From positions 31,270,527-31,334,526 of the forward strand of contig OX485808.1 of NCBI GenBank assembly GCA_950295325.1: 64,000 nt of DNA, read 5' to 3'. How positions within the stretch are numbered: position 1 is the first letter of the stretch; the number at the start of each line of letters is the position of its first letter. Source of the stretch: Polytrichum commune. Its lineage: Eukaryota; Streptophyta; Polytrichopsida; Polytrichales; Polytrichaceae. A program made the position numbers and the translations under genes. The notes beneath the pieces are model-generated. The model did not search any database, was not told the DNA's origin, and saw only the letters and a program-made list of their open reading frames with translations. Shown piece after piece: positions 62,480-64,000 of this stretch.

Positions 62480-62943
62480 TTAGTCTAAATCAACCGTTGA
62501 CTTTTTGTGTGGAATGTCCCCACAATAAGACCATATAGTTCATGCTAATTATGTACATGTTCTTTATGTTAGATGATTTGAAATATTTGTCAAACTCTTT
62601 CCGATTACTTCGCATGTCAAGAAGAATAGATGATCTTGCAAACAACAAGCTCTCATTAGTATCTATGAGAACCCGAATCGGACTTTAAAAATGTGTTGGG
62701 GTTATTCAATGATACTTTAAAACAAGAAGGAGCCACGATCGCATACAAGTTGGGCAATGCTTTAAACTCTCAATTACAGCCAATTTCATCTCCTAGTGAT
62801 GTGGCAAAAAGCAGGCCCCACCTCGTCACAAACACTTAACTTAGGGTCGGTTTACACTATGGACCGCGAAGTTGGACCAGAGCATTGTAAGATCGTTGAT
62901 TAGCTGCTGAACTCGTCCCCACACCACTTCGGTTTACACTTAG

Positions 62944-63720
62944 GGCCGGTTTACACTACGGTGGAGAAGGCCTCCGGTCGGTCAAGAATGCTTGGCCAAG
63001 ACATGGTTATATGAGGCAAATGGTGGATGTGCCCGAGAAGAATTAAAGGCAATAAAATATTTCTTAAGGAGTCTTGACCGGTTGAAGTCTAAACACCTAG
63101 AGGAGAAGTTTAGCGGAGAAGCCCACCGGAGAAGTCCACCGGTGAAGAGAAGTTCACCTAATGGTGAAGATTTTTTGTGATAAAAAAACCATAATTCTCT
63201 ACATTCACATTGTATCAAAAGATTTCAACAAGAATTGTGTTCATAAGAATTGTGTAATATAATGTTCAATTTTATTTAAAAGATAATGAAAATTGCCAAA
63301 TTGCCAATTGTCAAGTTTGGCCATGTAGGAAATAAATGTCTCCTTGGGTGTTTAAGAATGAAGAGGGGAAAACCCATACACATTGGACAAAGCACTACTC
63401 TTTGGTATTATTTAAGACAAGCTCTCCTCTTAATCATCCTCATCAATTTCTCTCTTCTTATCTTTGATCTTCAATCCTCGGGGGGTGCACCTTTCATTAA
63501 AACCTAGAATCACGTGCGTTCACTGCATACTCTAAAAACCCCCTATATACAAGTTATTTTTTGTGAAATGAAGTAATACACATACAATTGCAACAATAAA
63601 TATACAAGTAACAATATGTATACACAAAAAAAACATCCATTCATATATAGTCATTAACATAAGTATACAAATATATTTTTGAACAATAATCAACCCCTAT
63701 AATATGTATAACAAAATATC
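62944..63720. other. Start of a GGGCCGGTTTACACT-ended element and flanking sequence
   Basis: ttagggccggtttacactac at 62941 looks like a nested TTA-flanked element, but no right terminus is seen before the window ends. A 62-codon frame at 62992-63180 has no recognised domain. Confidence 0.4.
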
Positions 63721-63984
63721 CTAGGTTTCATCAGCAAAGTCGTTGAAAACTTTTTCATCTCCCGGATGTAACTCATAAACATTTGATTCACCAATATATG
63801 TCATTATAGCCAATGCAATTATTGTCTCTAAGTCTACCATCAAATGATCAGTAAGATCATATGTCCACTTGTTGTTAGCCCCTTTTTGATACCAACATAA
63901 ACCAATCTCCACGTTTGATGGACGGTCCATCAAGTCAATCGGATCCCTATACTCCACCCCACGATTACCAAACTTCCTCCGCAT
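63721..63984 (-). CDS. Hypothetical protein fragment at the right edge
   Basis: An 88-codon minus-strand stretch ending at a stop at 63721; the frame stays open to the window edge (SGRVYRMRRKFGNRG upstream), so it is a 3' part of a longer frame. It contains YRDPIDLMDRPSNVEIGLCW and an acidic end (HPGDEKVFNDFADET). I do not recognise it. It could be a transposon or host-gene exon. Confidence 0.35.
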   Translation of the reverse strand: MRRKFGNRGVEYRDPIDLMDRPSNVEIGLCWYQKGANNKWTYDLTDHLMVDLETIIALAIMTYIGESNVYELHPGDEKVFNDFADET

Positions 63985-64000
63985 CCTATAAACTCTCCCA

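Larger units (their letters stand above)
55433..62943. repeat. Segmental duplication, copy B (partner 26956-34797)
   Basis: Same order and orientation as copy A. It includes the empty site of A's 762-bp element at 55827-55830, the MITE 57928-58426, the LTR-like element 58712-60321, the MITE 61878-62479 and the start of the TTA-flanked element at about 62846. Homology to A stops at 62943, where a further gggccggtttacact-ended element begins. Confidence 0.9.

Noticed and set aside
1-64000. tRNA, rRNA or other structured RNA genes
   Set aside because: I saw no convincing internal promoter boxes or cloverleaf; a covariance-model scan would be needed to exclude them.

Overview
The window looks like nuclear DNA of a seed-free land plant, most likely a moss. 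Three things point there: GT-AG introns in every confident gene; a protein-kinase/NB-ARC/LRR receptor, a class first described in mosses; and a plant-type Bax inhibitor-1. The species cannot be named from sequence alone. Gene density is low and most of the 64 kb is transposon-derived, with many insertions still carrying target-site duplications (TSDs).

Layout. 1-1000: first two coding exons of a Bax inhibitor-1 gene (minus strand), running off the left edge. About 2150-5890: a Mutator-like (MULE) transposase gene (minus), intact except for a 410-bp hAT-type insertion with an 8-bp TSD. 6.2-7.3 kb: minisatellites and GC-rich sequence. 7.8-8.8 kb: an array of near-perfect palindromes centred on GGTACC, with one spacer inverted. 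9.3-10.8 kb: remnants of an unrecognised multi-exon gene. 11.5-12.1 kb: a short copy of a ~150-bp tandem repeat. 12.5-14.2 kb: unrecognised gene fragments. 14.88-24.0 kb: the kinase-NB-ARC-LRR gene (minus, three coding exons, about 2618 aa) whose LRR part is 32 near-identical 48-residue units. It ends at a stop codon inside the array, followed by three decayed units.

25.5-26.7 kb: an element flanked by ~190-bp inverted repeats. 26.96-34.8 kb and 55.43-62.94 kb: two copies (A and B) of one segmental duplication, each later hit by different transposons, so one copy often shows the empty site of an insertion in the other. 34.7-36.2 kb: a TTA-flanked terminal-inverted-repeat element. 38.3-39.7 kb: an intact single-exon gene for a multipass membrane protein. 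41.8-46.9 kb: a decayed LINE with RNase H and a CCHC/restriction-like endonuclease tail, split by a solo-LTR-like element and by a Mutator-type non-autonomous element. 49.2-52.5 kb: the long copy of the ~150-bp array, split by a GC-rich element.

Functionally, Bax inhibitor-1 (ER cell-death suppressor) and the kinase-NLR (intracellular immune receptor) both belong to cell-death control, but they lie 14 kb apart among transposons and nothing shows they are linked. The strongest observations are the very large homogenised LRR array with its broken 3' end, the palindrome array with a flipped spacer, and the filled/empty-site pairs of the segmental duplication.
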